A stretch of DNA of 64,000 bases from Bacillus paramycoides. Lineage in GTDB: Bacteria > Bacillota > Bacilli > Bacillales > Bacillaceae_G. Under the pieces are notes generated by a model. It was not told the origin of the DNA. It did no database searches and saw nothing but the letters and a program-made list of their open reading frames with translations. Shown here one piece after another: positions 16,831 through 28,124 of this stretch. The number at the start of each line of letters is the position of its first letter. Within the stretch, counting starts at the first letter, position 1. The stretch lies in NCBI RefSeq assembly GCF_001884235.1, contig NZ_MAOI01000089.1, positions 1 through 64,000 of the forward strand. The letters are read 5' to 3'. A program made the translations under genes and the position numbers.

Positions 16831-17030
16831 AATTGATATTATATTTTGGAGAAATAATGAAAGTGGATAATGTAGATGGCCTAATATAAGGTGAAGTTGT
16901 ACATAAAACCAGTCCAGAAAAGGGCACATTATAGGGCCAGATTGGAGAAGATCAATAGTAGCACTGAGAGTTAGAAGAAAAGATGAATAAAATTCAAAAT
17001 GCAATTTTACAGATAGTACTTCATTATGAA

Positions 17031-17056
17031 GAGGAGGGACCCCTCCTCATTTTTTT
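17031..17056 (+). terminator. Terminator
   Basis: GAGGAGGG-AC-CCCTCCTC is followed by a run of Ts. It insulates katG from upstream. Confidence 0.85.
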
Positions 17057-17121
17057 ATGTTCTTTTTTTCTCTTTATTTTCAAAGTACTTACAAGTGAAT
17101 TTATTGATATAGTTTATTTAT

Positions 17122-17171
17122 TGATAATTATTATAAAATAACATTGACTTTCAAATGAAAGGTGTTATCAT
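17122..17171 (+). promoter_or_regulatory. PerR box and promoter of katG
   Basis: TGATAATTATTATAA (17122-17136) matches the PerR consensus TTATAATNATTATAA at 13 of 14 defined positions. TTGACT (17144-17149) and TATCAT (17166-17171), 16 bases apart, form a sigma-A promoter next to it. Peroxide-inducible control of katG is expected. Confidence 0.8.
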
Positions 17172-17273
17172 TTAGTTACGCTTAACTTTTACTCCTATGA
17201 GGTGATGAGAAGTGAGCAAAAATCAAATATGTTAATTTGTTTCAATAAGTTAGTCAAATTATTTGCTGCTTAA

Positions 17274-19481
<2,208 letters not shown>

Positions 19482-19508
19482 CTGTTATTACGATTGATAA
19501 GAAAGAGT

Positions 19509-19540
19509 CACCTGAGATAAGCAAGCAGTCTTCTCAGGTG
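19509..19540 (+). terminator. Hairpin after katG
   Basis: CACCTGAGA (19509-19517) pairs with TCTCAGGTG (19532-19540). There is no T-run, so termination is less certain. Confidence 0.55.
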
Positions 19541-19730
19541 TCCATTTTAGCTGAAAGTATTGCCTATGATCATAACGATTACTAAAAAAGCAAAAAACTA
19601 ATTAACGAATAGATAAAGATATTTTTATAAAACTATTCTCATATTTATTCTCAACCATTATTCACGTTGGGTATTCGTTGTTCTGTGGCGAATACCTATT
19701 CTTTATCTCCAAGTAAGGAGGTTAAATATT

Positions 19731-19815
19731 ATGAAAGAGAAACTTTTTTCAAAAGAGATTGCTATTTTAAAAAAACATGGATTACGTGCAACACACCAAA
19801 GAATGCAAATCTTAC
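19731..19815 (+). pseudogene. Fur-family regulator cut by an IS605 insertion
   Basis: TAAGGAGGT and an ATG open a frame reading KEIAILKKHGLRATHQRMQIL, the typical N-terminal DNA-binding start of Fur/PerR/Zur proteins (LR-A-T-x-Q-R). After 28 codons it runs into the IS605 element at a TTAC target. The sequence beyond the element does not restore the protein, and an IS6 remnant lies 60 bases further on, so the rest seems deleted. Confidence 0.7.
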
Positions 19816-19992
19816 AGCCATTTCCGAACGAGAAAGCCCATCGCCTTTAGGCATGGGATGATAGTGAGGTTGTATACGGAGTACCATTAAAAATCGAAAG
19901 GTTTGTGGTACTTTAAGTATCCAAAGTGCTGGTATCTGTTATTTTTTATCCTTTTTGTTGCGGTTTAACAAACAAACTGATACGTTATAACC

Positions 19993-20394
19993 ATGATAAA
20001 CGATTATAGAAGAACTAAAACAACCGTATCATTCATTAACTATCATTTTGTGTTTTGTCCACGATACAGAAGAAAGATTTTTCTAAACACAAAAGTAGAA
20101 GAACGTTTCAAAATGTTGGTTCAAGAAATATGTAACGGACTGGATATTGTTATTATCGCAATGGAATGTGATACAGACCACGTTCACTTGTTTTTAAATA
20201 CAATGCCAACACTTAGTCCCGCCGATACAATGGCAAAAATTAAAGGGGTGACATCAAAGCGTTTGAGGGAAGAATTTCCTCACCTTATGCACTTGCCAAG
20301 TCTATGGACACGTTCCTATTTTGTTTCTACTGCTGGAAATGTATCAAGTGAGACAATAAAACATTATGTTGAAAATCAAAAAACAAGGGGGTGA
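19993..20394 (+). CDS. tnpA: IS200-type Y1 transposase TnpA
   Basis: The 133-residue HUH-type single-strand transposase excises and inserts the IS605 element as single-stranded DNA. H63-V-H65 binds the metal and Y125 (KHYVENQ) is the nucleophile. The length is typical and the frame intact, so the protein should be functional and could act on related ends in trans. Its stop overlaps the tnpB start by four bases. Confidence 0.92.
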   Translation: MINDYRRTKTTVSFINYHFVFCPRYRRKIFLNTKVEERFKMLVQEICNGLDIVIIAMECDTDHVHLFLNTMPTLSPADTMAKIKGVTSKRLREEFPHLMHLPSLWTRSYFVSTAGNVSSETIKHYVENQKTRG

Positions 20395-21479
20395 AACTTA
20401 TGTCGCAAACCATAACAGTTCAAGTTAAATTGCTTCCAACAAAAGAACAAATCTGTTTATTGGAACAAAGTAGCCACGAATATATCAGAGTCATTAATGA
20501 ACTTGTATCTGAAATGGTTGAGTTAAAGAAAAGCACTAAGAAAAGTACAAAAGATGTTCTCGCTAACCTACCAAGTGCGGTTAAGAATCAAGCGATTAAA
20601 GAAGCGAAAAGTGTGTTTTCTACAAAGGTGAAAAAAAGTAAATACAAAATCGTTCCGATTTTAAAGAAACCCGTTTGCGTATGGAATAACCAAAATTATT
20701 CATTTAACTTCACACACATCTCGATTCCATTTATGGTGAATGGAAAATCAACTCGTTGGAAAATACGTGCTTTATTAGTAGATAAGAATAATCGTAACTA
20801 TAATTTGTTAAAACACAGGTTAGGTACACTCCGCATCACAAAAAAATCTCACAAATGGATTGCTCAAATATCTGTTACAATTCCTACAACCGAAAAGACA
20901 GGAATAAAGATAATGGGTGTCGATTTAGGGCTAAAAGTTCCCGCTGTTGCAATAACAGACGGTGACAAGGTTCGTTTCTTCGGAAACGGAAGATGAAATA
21001 AATATATGAAACGTAAGTTTCGTAGTGTCCGCAAGCAGTTAGGAGAAGGTAAGCAATTGAATGCTATTCGCCAATATAATGATAAAGAACAAAGATGGAT
21101 GAAAAACGAAGATCACAAAGTAAGTCGTAAAATTATTGATTTTGCAATATATAATAATATTTCTTTCATTCGATTAGAACAACTAACGAATATTAGACAG
21201 ACGGCAAGAACAAGCCGTAAAAACGAAAAAAATCTACATACTTGGTCATTTTATCGTTTAGCACAATTCATCGAGTACAAAGCAACATTAGTTGGTATTA
21301 AGATCGAATATGTGAACCCTGCTTATACAAGTCAAACTTGTCCAAAATGTTCTGAAAAGAACAAGGCACAAGACAGAAAATACAATTGTAAATGTGGGTT
21401 TGAGACACATCGTGATATCGTTGGGGCGATGAATATTCGCTATGCAACTGTGATTGATGGTAACAGTCAATCAGCCTAA
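20391..21479 (+). pseudogene. tnpB: TnpB nuclease gene with in-frame TGA
   Basis: TnpB is the RNA-guided nuclease of IS605 elements. The frame runs 362 codons but is broken by TGA at 20994-20996, after FFGNG-R. The downstream half continues in the same frame from codon 206 (MKRKFRSVRKQ at 21006). All RuvC-like residues remain: D in MGVDLGLK, E in IRLEQLTN, D in THRDIVGAMN. The zinc ribbon CPKC...CKCG is also present. A single substitution explains the break. Confidence 0.88.
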
Positions 21480-21996
21480 GCACCTATATGGTCTGGTTTA
21501 GGAGGGGCAATGAGATGCCCTCATCTTGAAGGCTGTTCAAAACAGAAATGGACTGCGAACGCTTAGTCATTCAAGAATCCCACCCGTTAATCCGTAAGGA
21601 TTAGGGCTTGCGACTTCAGTCGTGGGAGTCTCAAAGAAGAACTACAGTTAGTAGATCAGGCTGATAATGCTTTTACTTGAATGAATTTTCCTTTTCCATA
21701 CCGATTACCTGCAAGAGTTCTGGAGTTTTTTGCACCAGAATCATATTTAATTATTATTTGAGAAGGAAATAGATGTTTTTTAAATCAAAATATTTAACTT
21801 GATAAAATATAAAATACTATTGTGCCAGTAATATAAAGTTTGGAAATAAAATGAAAACAGACGATAATTAAGAAATTTGAAAACGTTTTCTCAACATCTG
21901 AAAATTCTGAATACAACAAAATGGGTTGAAGTTGCGATGGTTTAATTGTTAATATATTCCTTGTATTACCAATATATTGAAAAAGGGGGGCTTTAC
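21480..21996. other. Gene-poor stretch before the peptide gene
   Basis: It contains the right end of the IS605 element, the IS6 remnant and about 250 AT-rich bases that should hold the promoter of the peptide gene. GAAAACGTTTTC (21887-21898) is a perfect palindrome. No box is confidently assigned. Confidence 0.4.
21690..21745 (-). mobile_element. IS6/IS240-type end remnant
   Basis: CTTTTCCATACCGATTACC and GGAGTTTTTTGCACCAGAA match the 5' end and terminal repeat of the IS6 element at 54187-55013 (CTTTTCCATACCAATCATATCC and TTGCACCAGAACC). The middle is deleted. Confidence 0.6.
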
Positions 21997-22068
21997 ATGA
22001 AATTGAAAATGAAAATTAAAAAGGCTACGCAACGAGATAATCAATGTGTTTGTTTATTATTATGCTAG
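21997..22068 (+). CDS. 23-residue candidate precursor of a modified peptide
   Basis: AGGGGGG six bases upstream of the ATG is one of the strongest ribosome sites in the window, which argues for a real short gene. The peptide begins MKLKMKIKKATQRD and ends NQCVCLLLC: a basic N-terminal part, then three cysteines with a leucine run and a C-terminal Cys. A terminator-like hairpin follows and then a gene for an E1/ThiF-like enzyme with an RRE-like N-terminus. That layout (tiny gene, hairpin, E1-like enzyme) parallels mccA-mccB of microcin C. Role as enzyme substrate is inferred; the sequence itself is not known to me. Confidence 0.6.
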   Translation: MKLKMKIKKATQRDNQCVCLLLC

Positions 22069-22080
22069 TTTTGAATTGAA

Positions 22081-22105
22081 GAAGGTGTGTAAACACCTTC
22101 TTTTT
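22081..22105 (+). terminator. Hairpin between peptide and enzyme genes
   Basis: GAAGGTGT (22081-22088) pairs with ACACCTTC (22093-22100), followed by TTTTT. Partial read-through would yield many peptide transcripts per enzyme transcript. Confidence 0.8.
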
Positions 22106-22127
22106 CAATGGAATGGAGAGAAGGAAT

Positions 22128-24659
22128 GTGAAATTAAAAACGAGTCTGAACTTTAGAGGGTATCCTGATAAAAATGAAGTTGTTTATTATGATGGGGAAG
22201 AGCGAGTTATCGAAATAGATGAGTTTGAGAAATTGTGGTCGTTATTAAAAGTTTTAGAAAACCCTAAAGGTGATATCCTAGAAAACATATATGCTTGGAA
22301 GATTAAGAATAGAATGGAAGATCAAGAATTACAAACTATTATTGAATTTATAAATGAGAATCATCTTTTATATAAACAACGATATGAAGAGGAGACGGAA
22401 GAACAGTTATTTAACTTTAGAAATTCGAACTATTTTAGTGTGCATGATCGTACTGTATATGCGGATACAATTGTTCAGAAGATGAAAAGTCTAAAGGTAG
22501 TTGTTATTGGAGCTGGTACGATTGGTGCTACGTTATGTATGACACTATCTAAAATTGGTGTTGGTGAAATTATTATTATCGATTTTGATACAGTGGAGAG
22601 TAAAAATATTAGAGCACAAACAGTATTTCAAACAGAGGATATTCATAAGAAAAAAATAGATGTAATTCAGGAAAAGCTGAATAAAATGGATCCTTATGTA
22701 AAGACGCAAGGATTTGATATGAAAATAGAAACAATTCATGATTTGCTACAAGTAGACTTGAGCGGGGTAAATTATATTTTCGGAAGTTTTGATGAAGCCT
22801 CATTACAGCTGCATAAAGATATAATGGATTACTGTGATAAAGAAAACATGAAGTATTTTTTAATGGGATATCATAATGATTTTGTAAAAGTACTGAATGT
22901 AAGTAACTACAATGATGGTAGTGTAATACTTGAAAATAGCTTTAAAAATTATCATACAGATTACGTAATTTGCGAAAATAGGGGGACGATTATTCAAAGT
23001 TTGGCCGTTTCACTTATTATTACCCGTATCTTATTTGAAGATATAACAAATGACAAACATCATTTAAAAGATGGATATAGTTTTGACTTTATAAATTTCC
23101 AAACTACAACCAATAACACATTTAAGCCTCAATATGAAACATTTATACAATCACTACAATCAATAATCCCACTCGAACCAGATAAGTTAAGAAGGCAGAT
23201 AAAAGAAATTTCTAATGTTTATTATGCAGCAGGACGAAACCTGCCAAAGGTAATGGAACTTGAAATACTATCTATGCACCAAGCTTTTGATATTTTAATT
23301 CATATGGATCAACTGTCTCATTTACAACTAGAAGAGGCGTATAATGAATTTGTTACACTCATGAACGATATAGAGGAATTAGATGGGAATGAAGAAGAAT
23401 ACGAGCAATATTTACAGATGATTCGCAGCATTCGAATTCCTTATGATGGTGAGATATATTCTATATTTGAAGCCTTTGAAATGATACGTAGTTTGAAAAA
23501 TTATGGCCAGAAGGAAGAGCTTCAAAAAGATATTTACGATATTTTGAAAAACAAAGGAAATAAAATTCTTCAGTTTTTCATAAAGAGTAAGAAAAGATAT
23601 TTAGCTATGGAAAGTTCAAATTATCATATGGAAGTATTTGGCGTGAAGGAAGAAACATTATTTACGTTTGAAGAGAAATTACAGCAGAAATTTCATGATC
23701 TTATAATGAAAAGTTTATCACTTATATTTCCAAATTCATCTGGGGAAGTTCAAGCTAATTTCTTAACATATAATGAAGAACAAAGAACTACAGTACCAAT
23801 TGATGAGGCGAAAGAAATAATAGTAACAAGTTTGAAGAAATATGGACAAGATCGATGGACAAACTATATTGAACGGATGTTTCAAGACAATCTCATACAA
23901 ATATATAATGAGGTGGAAGTGAATAAAACTTATTATTTTCCAAGTATAAAAGAAAGTAGAATTTTATGTAATTATCATGATGATGTAGATAGTTTATTTA
24001 TATTGTGTCATGAATTAGGGCATGCATATTTTAATAAAAGTTATGGTGAATCATTTTTTGACGATAGCACACAGTTATTAAATGAAGTGATGGCATATTA
24101 TTTTGAGATTATATGTGTACAAGCGATTTTACGGAATAATGATGTAAGAGGAGATATAAGGAGAGAAATCGCAAGACAGTATGTGAAAAGAATTCATCAA
24201 GTTGTATTATCTACATATAGCGTCCATTTGTTTGAAAAAAGTTTAATAAAACATGTACAGGAGTATGGAGAAATCTCAATAAAAGAGTTTTTGAAAATAC
24301 GAGAAGAGTATAATAAGCATCCTTTATTTGAAGGTATAAGATTTCAAAATGAAACATACTCCTATTTCAATCCTCTTTTGAAGGCTTCCTTTATCTTTGA
24401 ATTTGGTGATCACGTTTTGCCACCAATTGCATACTTACTTTCAGTTAGATTATGTCGTGAAGAAAACTCAACTATCCCAAAAGATATTCAAATACAAGAA
24501 GCATTATTTAATGGGATATATCGTACAGAAGAGTTTTTAAATTATATGTCAAAAGAGCTATCAAACGGGGAATTTATGGAGCAAGCTATGGATGAATTAT
24601 TACGAAAATTACATAAACTTCAGTCTGTCATGTTAGAAGAGGGAGTGTATTCTAACTAA
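22128..24659 (+). CDS. E1/ThiF-like adenylating enzyme fused to M3-like metallopeptidase
   Basis: About 843 residues. The GTG at 22128 fits GGAG at 22115-22118; an upstream ATG at 22113 lacks a site. Residues 1-90 look like a PqqD/RRE-type peptide-binding winged helix (NEVVYYDGEERVIEIDEFEK). Residues ~110-300 are an E1-like Rossmann domain: G128-AGTIG-133, the acidic strand end IIIIDFD, and the N-I-R-A-Q Arg site. No E1 zinc CxxC pairs are visible. A helical linker follows, then a gluzincin domain with H628-E-L-G-H632 and E653 (LLNEVMAYYFE), spaced as in M3/PepF peptidases. Likely it activates the C-terminus of the 23-residue peptide and cleaves a peptide. I know no characterised protein with this fusion. 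Confidence 0.72.
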   Translation: MKLKTSLNFRGYPDKNEVVYYDGEERVIEIDEFEKLWSLLKVLENPKGDILENIYAWKIKNRMEDQELQTIIEFINENHLLYKQRYEEETEEQLFNFRNSNYFSVHDRTVYADTIVQKMKSLKVVVIGAGTIGATLCMTLSKIGVGEIIIIDFDTVESKNIRAQTVFQTEDIHKKKIDVIQEKLNKMDPYVKTQGFDMKIETIHDLLQVDLSGVNYIFGSFDEASLQLHKDIMDYCDKENMKYFLMGYHNDFVKVLNVSNYNDGSVILENSFKNYHTDYVICENRGTIIQSLAVSLIITRILFEDITNDKHHLKDGYSFDFINFQTTTNNTFKPQYETFIQSLQSIIPLEPDKLRRQIKEISNVYYAAGRNLPKVMELEILSMHQAFDILIHMDQLSHLQLEEAYNEFVTLMNDIEELDGNEEEYEQYLQMIRSIRIPYDGEIYSIFEAFEMIRSLKNYGQKEELQKDIYDILKNKGNKILQFFIKSKKRYLAMESSNYHMEVFGVKEETLFTFEEKLQQKFHDLIMKSLSLIFPNSSGEVQANFLTYNEEQRTTVPIDEAKEIIVTSLKKYGQDRWTNYIERMFQDNLIQIYNEVEVNKTYYFPSIKESRILCNYHDDVDSLFILCHELGHAYFNKSYGESFFDDSTQLLNEVMAYYFEIICVQAILRNNDVRGDIRREIARQYVKRIHQVVLSTYSVHLFEKSLIKHVQEYGEISIKEFLKIREEYNKHPLFEGIRFQNETYSYFNPLLKASFIFEFGDHVLPPIAYLLSVRLCREENSTIPKDIQIQEALFNGIYRTEEFLNYMSKELSNGEFMEQAMDELLRKLHKLQSVMLEEGVYSN

Positions 24660-24713
24660 AAATATAATGGTGCAATTTAAATGGTTTTGGTGTAAATAAT
24701 ACATTTCTTATTT

Positions 24714-24855
24714 TGGATCACAATATATGCCCATCAAGCTAAGAAAAGCAAATACCCCAAAACGAGAAAATTAACATCTTCAGGTGAAAATGTACATTTT
24801 TTTATTTTGGGAGAGTTATAAAATTCTTAAGTTGATGGATGTGTGGTGAGACCCC
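24714..24855. repeat. bcr1-like repeat, full length
   Basis: The left end reads GCCCATCAAGCTAAG, the core ATACCCCAAAACG, the right end CTTAAGTTGATGGATGTGTG. Confidence 0.65.
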
Positions 24856-24935
24856 ATCGCCATCAAGCTAAAAAAGTGTATCCATAAAACGAAAAAACGC
24901 TATTCTTTTTGTAGAAATATACAGAAAGGATGCGT
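24851..24935. repeat. bcr1-like repeat, left half, abutting the previous copy
   Basis: ACCCCATCGCCATCAAGCTA begins directly at the right end of the previous copy, followed by AAACGAAAAAACGCTATTC. The same arrangement of right end touching left end occurs at 59800-59935. Confidence 0.55.
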
Positions 24936-25089
24936 TTTATTTTAGGCAATATTGGCGAAGAACTAATGAACATTTGTAAGAATAAACACAAATAAACAGG
25001 TGATTAGGTAATTTTAATTGTGTAAAAATAACATAACTACAAATGATAGTATTGAAGACATGTAATACTAATCTATTAAAGCGTTAAAA

Positions 25090-26250
25090 TTAGAATTCAT
25101 CTTCCATAATTAGATTTCCAGCATCATTATCTTTCGTTAATCGTTGTTTCAAATAATTTTCTTTTGTAGTTCTATCATTTTTATGACCTACTGCAGCTGC
25201 GATAACATGAGGCGCTAGTCCCTTGTAATCATATAAATACTGTACATAAAAATGTCTGAAGAAGTGGGGAGTAATTCGAATATTCTCTGTAAAGGATAAC
25301 TGGGTATCTTTAATAATTTTAGAAATATATTGTGACAAGTAATTCTCCCTATAAGCAGTATGTTTTTTTGTTTGAAATATAGTTCCGCCAATTTTATTCC
25401 CAATGTCTACAGGTAATCTTCTCCGGATTCGGAATGCAACAATACGACTAAAAACCTCCTTATTAATAGAAACAATCCGTTCATTATCTCCCTTTGTATC
25501 AACCGTTAAATAGTATCGTCCTCGTATTGCATCATATTCAAGATCTTCCCATTTCGCATGTGCCACCTCCGCAACACGTAACCCTGTAGTAGCAAGGACC
25601 GACAATAATCCATAGTTAATTTCGTTATCCTTATAGTAGTTTAGCAGCTGCTTCACTTCCTCATATGATAATTCGCGTTTTGGTTTATGTTGTTTATTAA
25701 CAGTAGTACTTAGAATTTCCACATGAAGAGGTTGCTGGATATATTGAATTTCATATAGCCATTTCAAATACGAACGGATCACACCAAGTTTCCGACTAAT
25801 CGTAGATGCTTTGTATTTTTCTTTTGATTGATAGGAGATTGCCTCCTGGGATAACCATTTTTGATAGTTACGTATATGTCGCTTTCTTAAGTTCCTCCAA
25901 ACTTGGCCGACTACATAATCTTTAACATCTTGCTGCAGAAATTCTGTACTTTGTTTGATGAAAAAATAGAATTGGCTTAAATCACGTGCATATAGAGTTC
26001 TGGATGCATCCTTTATACGTTTTTCTTGGTCAAAATGTGTTTGCCGATTTAAAAAGTAATACAATATTTCTTCATCTGAAAATCCCTCATATGTATATGA
26101 ATCTTCTCTTTCGTTATTTTCCTTTTTAAATTCAGCTTCATTTATATAATCTTGATTCCATAACGCGATTATGTTTGCGAAATTTTGTTTTTGTTTCTCT
26201 ATGTTTTCTAAATAAGTTTCACTATGAATTGCATTCAATTCAAATTTCAT
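25090..26250 (-). CDS. Tyrosine recombinase (phage-integrase family)
   Basis: The 386-residue protein has a SAM-like N-terminal core-binding domain (~95-185) and a catalytic domain (~195-375). Catalytic residues are visible: R in TTGLRVAEVA, H-x-x-R in TPHFFRHF, H in AVGHKND and the nucleophile Y in TKENYLKQR. It is complete and likely active in integration, excision or plasmid dimer resolution. It is divergent from the DNA-binding protein at 26610, with two large hairpins between them. No att site was recognised next to it. Confidence 0.85.
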   Translation of the reverse strand: MKFELNAIHSETYLENIEKQKQNFANIIALWNQDYINEAEFKKENNEREDSYTYEGFSDEEILYYFLNRQTHFDQEKRIKDASRTLYARDLSQFYFFIKQSTEFLQQDVKDYVVGQVWRNLRKRHIRNYQKWLSQEAISYQSKEKYKASTISRKLGVIRSYLKWLYEIQYIQQPLHVEILSTTVNKQHKPKRELSYEEVKQLLNYYKDNEINYGLLSVLATTGLRVAEVAHAKWEDLEYDAIRGRYYLTVDTKGDNERIVSINKEVFSRIVAFRIRRRLPVDIGNKIGGTIFQTKKHTAYRENYLSQYISKIIKDTQLSFTENIRITPHFFRHFYVQYLYDYKGLAPHVIAAAVGHKNDRTTKENYLKQRLTKDNDAGNLIMEDEF

Positions 26251-26359
26251 TGTTACTCATCTCCATATTAATTCCTTTTATATCTAATATTATAACCGAA
26301 TTACATTCAAAGTTATTTACATAGTAAGATTAAATTTTATAAAAATGAAAGTAAAGAGT

Positions 26360-26390
26360 AAGTATAGAAAATGTTCTATTTTCTATACTT
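26360..26390. repeat. 12-bp inverted repeat
   Basis: AAGTATAGAAAA (26360-26371) pairs with TTTTCTATACTT (26379-26390). It lies in the divergent region between recombinase and DNA-binding protein. Confidence 0.7.
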
Positions 26391-26407
26391 ATTATCTATT
26401 TACTTTT

Positions 26408-26454
26408 TTAAATTATCTTTTATATAATTTATAATTATATAAAAGATAATTTAA
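26408..26454. repeat. 22-bp perfect inverted repeat
   Basis: The arm from TTAAATTATC to ATATAATT (26408-26429) is perfectly complementary to 26433-26454, with a three-base loop. It could be a recombination or operator site, or a replication structure. Confidence 0.75.
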
Positions 26455-26609
26455 TTAGAAACTGAAATTTCATTTCATATATTTTTAAAAATAAATTAAG
26501 TTATGATTGTGTTATAATTAATTTACATTATATATTTTTATCAGTTTAACTTTACATAATAAAATTATTGATTTCACATAACAGAAGTTTACACATAGGA
26601 GGAAAAGAT

Positions 26610-27593
26610 ATGTTTGAAAGACAGGAAATAAATATGAATACGAATGAAGTAAAAGCTTATTTAGGAATTAGTAGCTTCATTTTTAGTACTCTTATGAAAC
26701 AAGGACAATTAAATCCAATTAATCGAGAGACCTGGCGTTTAGATGGTAGCTTTTTATTTAAGCGAGAAGACATAGAAAAGTTGAAAGAAGATCGTGAAAC
26801 AGAAGGAATTACCTTATATCAGGCAGCAAAAGATTATAATGTGAGCATGTATCAACTTGAAAAGTGGATAGAAGAAGGAGATTTGACTTGTACTATACAG
26901 AAACATCGTAATCGTGAGACTAAATTTGTAAATGAGGAAGAAATACACGGATTGGTACAGCAATTGGATCAGGCTAATACGCTGTATACATTCTCACAAA
27001 AATATAATGTGGTATTGTTCCAAAAATTTATGGAAGGTAATAAATTGGCACGCATTATATCCATTCCGAAGCGCGGGGATATTGTGCTTATTGATGAGTT
27101 TGGAAACAATATGACACTAGAAGATGCAAGTAAAGTGGGGTATAAGCCTGCATATGTTCTATCCGATAAACCAAGAAGTCATCACCAAAAGTTTGTAAAA
27201 TTCCGTTTCCCTAAATCAAATCAATTGCGAAGTAACATTTTTCACTTAATTGACTTGATACTGCAGTATGTATCACCAAGAAATATTAAGGTTTCTGAGG
27301 AAGATGGTTTTTGGTACTTTGATGTTCGTCAATCGATTATTCAATTACCAATGCAAATGCAGATAGAATGGATTGATTGTTTAACCCCATATATAATAGA
27401 AGGAAAATTAACAAGACGTGTTAATAATAGCGTGTATTTAGATAGCAGTAGTGTCACTAAGGCAGTAACCATAACAAGCAATGAATATCATGCAATCACA
27501 AAGATTGTAAATGAAACGAACGGTTCTATTGAAGAATTTATTGCATCCGCTATTCGTGAAAAGATTTATGCTTATCAAGCGTCAGACAACTAA
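26610..27593 (+). CDS. HTH DNA-binding protein, plasmid-type
   Basis: About 327 residues; the ATG at 26610 follows AGGAGGAAAAG, while an earlier in-frame start at 26568 has no site. The N-terminal ~130 residues hold two excisionase/MerR-like helix-turn-helix units (TNEVKAYLGISSFIFSTLMK and ITLYQAAKDYNVSMYQLEKW). The rest is a predicted alpha/beta region of unknown fold, followed by a C-terminal helix set (EYHAITKIVNETNGSIEEFI). It is divergent from the recombinase and may regulate it or bind the hairpins between them. A perfect 32-base palindromic terminator follows. Confidence 0.7.
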   Translation: MFERQEINMNTNEVKAYLGISSFIFSTLMKQGQLNPINRETWRLDGSFLFKREDIEKLKEDRETEGITLYQAAKDYNVSMYQLEKWIEEGDLTCTIQKHRNRETKFVNEEEIHGLVQQLDQANTLYTFSQKYNVVLFQKFMEGNKLARIISIPKRGDIVLIDEFGNNMTLEDASKVGYKPAYVLSDKPRSHHQKFVKFRFPKSNQLRSNIFHLIDLILQYVSPRNIKVSEEDGFWYFDVRQSIIQLPMQMQIEWIDCLTPYIIEGKLTRRVNNSVYLDSSSVTKAVTITSNEYHAITKIVNETNGSIEEFIASAIREKIYAYQASDN

Positions 27594-27604
27594 ATTATAA
27601 AAAT

Positions 27605-27636
27605 AAAGAAAAGACGCTTTAAAGCGTCTTTTCTTT
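27605..27636 (+). terminator. 32-bp palindromic terminator
   Basis: AAAGAAAAGACGCTTT and AAAGCGTCTTTTCTTT are perfectly complementary with no spacer. It lies 12 bases after the DNA-binding protein. Confidence 0.85.
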
Positions 27637-27689
27637 AGGTAGATTTAATCTGAATTAATAACAAATTCTTATGCAATAATACATATAGT

Positions 27690-27811
27690 GGCTTAAATCA
27701 TCCCCTGAAAATTTACGTTTTCGATGTACAAAATCTTGCTCTCTAAAGAGCGTTTTTTCGTTTTTTGGTGTTATTAAATGCTCAAGTTGATGGGCATTTG
27801 ACGCAACCCCT
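27690..27811. repeat. bcr1-like repeat, degenerate
   Basis: The right end is clear (CTCAAGTTGATGGGCATTTG then CCCC) and the core has TTTTTTCGTTTTTTGG. The left end is poorly conserved. Confidence 0.5.
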
Positions 27812-27889
27812 TTATGAAAAAAATCCCCACACAATGTGCAGGGATTCAGGTGTAACTAATACTGTAAATGTAAACAACCTCATAGTAAT

Positions 27890-28065
27890 ACATTCGCCCC
27901 TAAGATAGAAAAACTTATCCCAAGTGGAAAAATAGAGACATAACTGAAGTTCAATTTATAAAACTATTAGAACTGAAGAAAAATACTTTTTATAAAATAA
28001 TGAAGAAATATGAAAAAAATCAGCAATCAACTACAAAGAATGAGAGCCGAATTTTCTTAGAATAG
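27890..28065 (+). pseudogene. C-terminal relic of a serine resolvase
   Basis: In one frame the sequence reads DRKTYPKWKNRDITEVQFIK then LLELKKNTFYKIMKKYEK. This is the C-terminal helix-turn-helix region of resolvase/invertase proteins (R-x-x-Y...EIT-x-x-x-A...L-x-K-x-TFYR). A stop lies near its start and the catalytic domain is missing. Confidence 0.65.
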
Positions 28066-28124
28066 AAAACCCGGCTTATTTCATGTCGAAATTCACAATG
28101 GAATCTCATAAATATACATGACAC

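Larger units (their letters stand above)
19816..21634 (+). mobile_element. IS200/IS605-family element with tnpA and broken tnpB
   Basis: The 1819-base element lies right after TTAC (19812-19815), has a left hairpin (CGAGAAAGCCCATCGCC) and ends in CGTGGGAGTCTCAA. It encodes a Y1 transposase and an interrupted TnpB. It differs in sequence from the derivatives at 1, 4351 and 48706, so it is not their direct parent. Confidence 0.85.
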
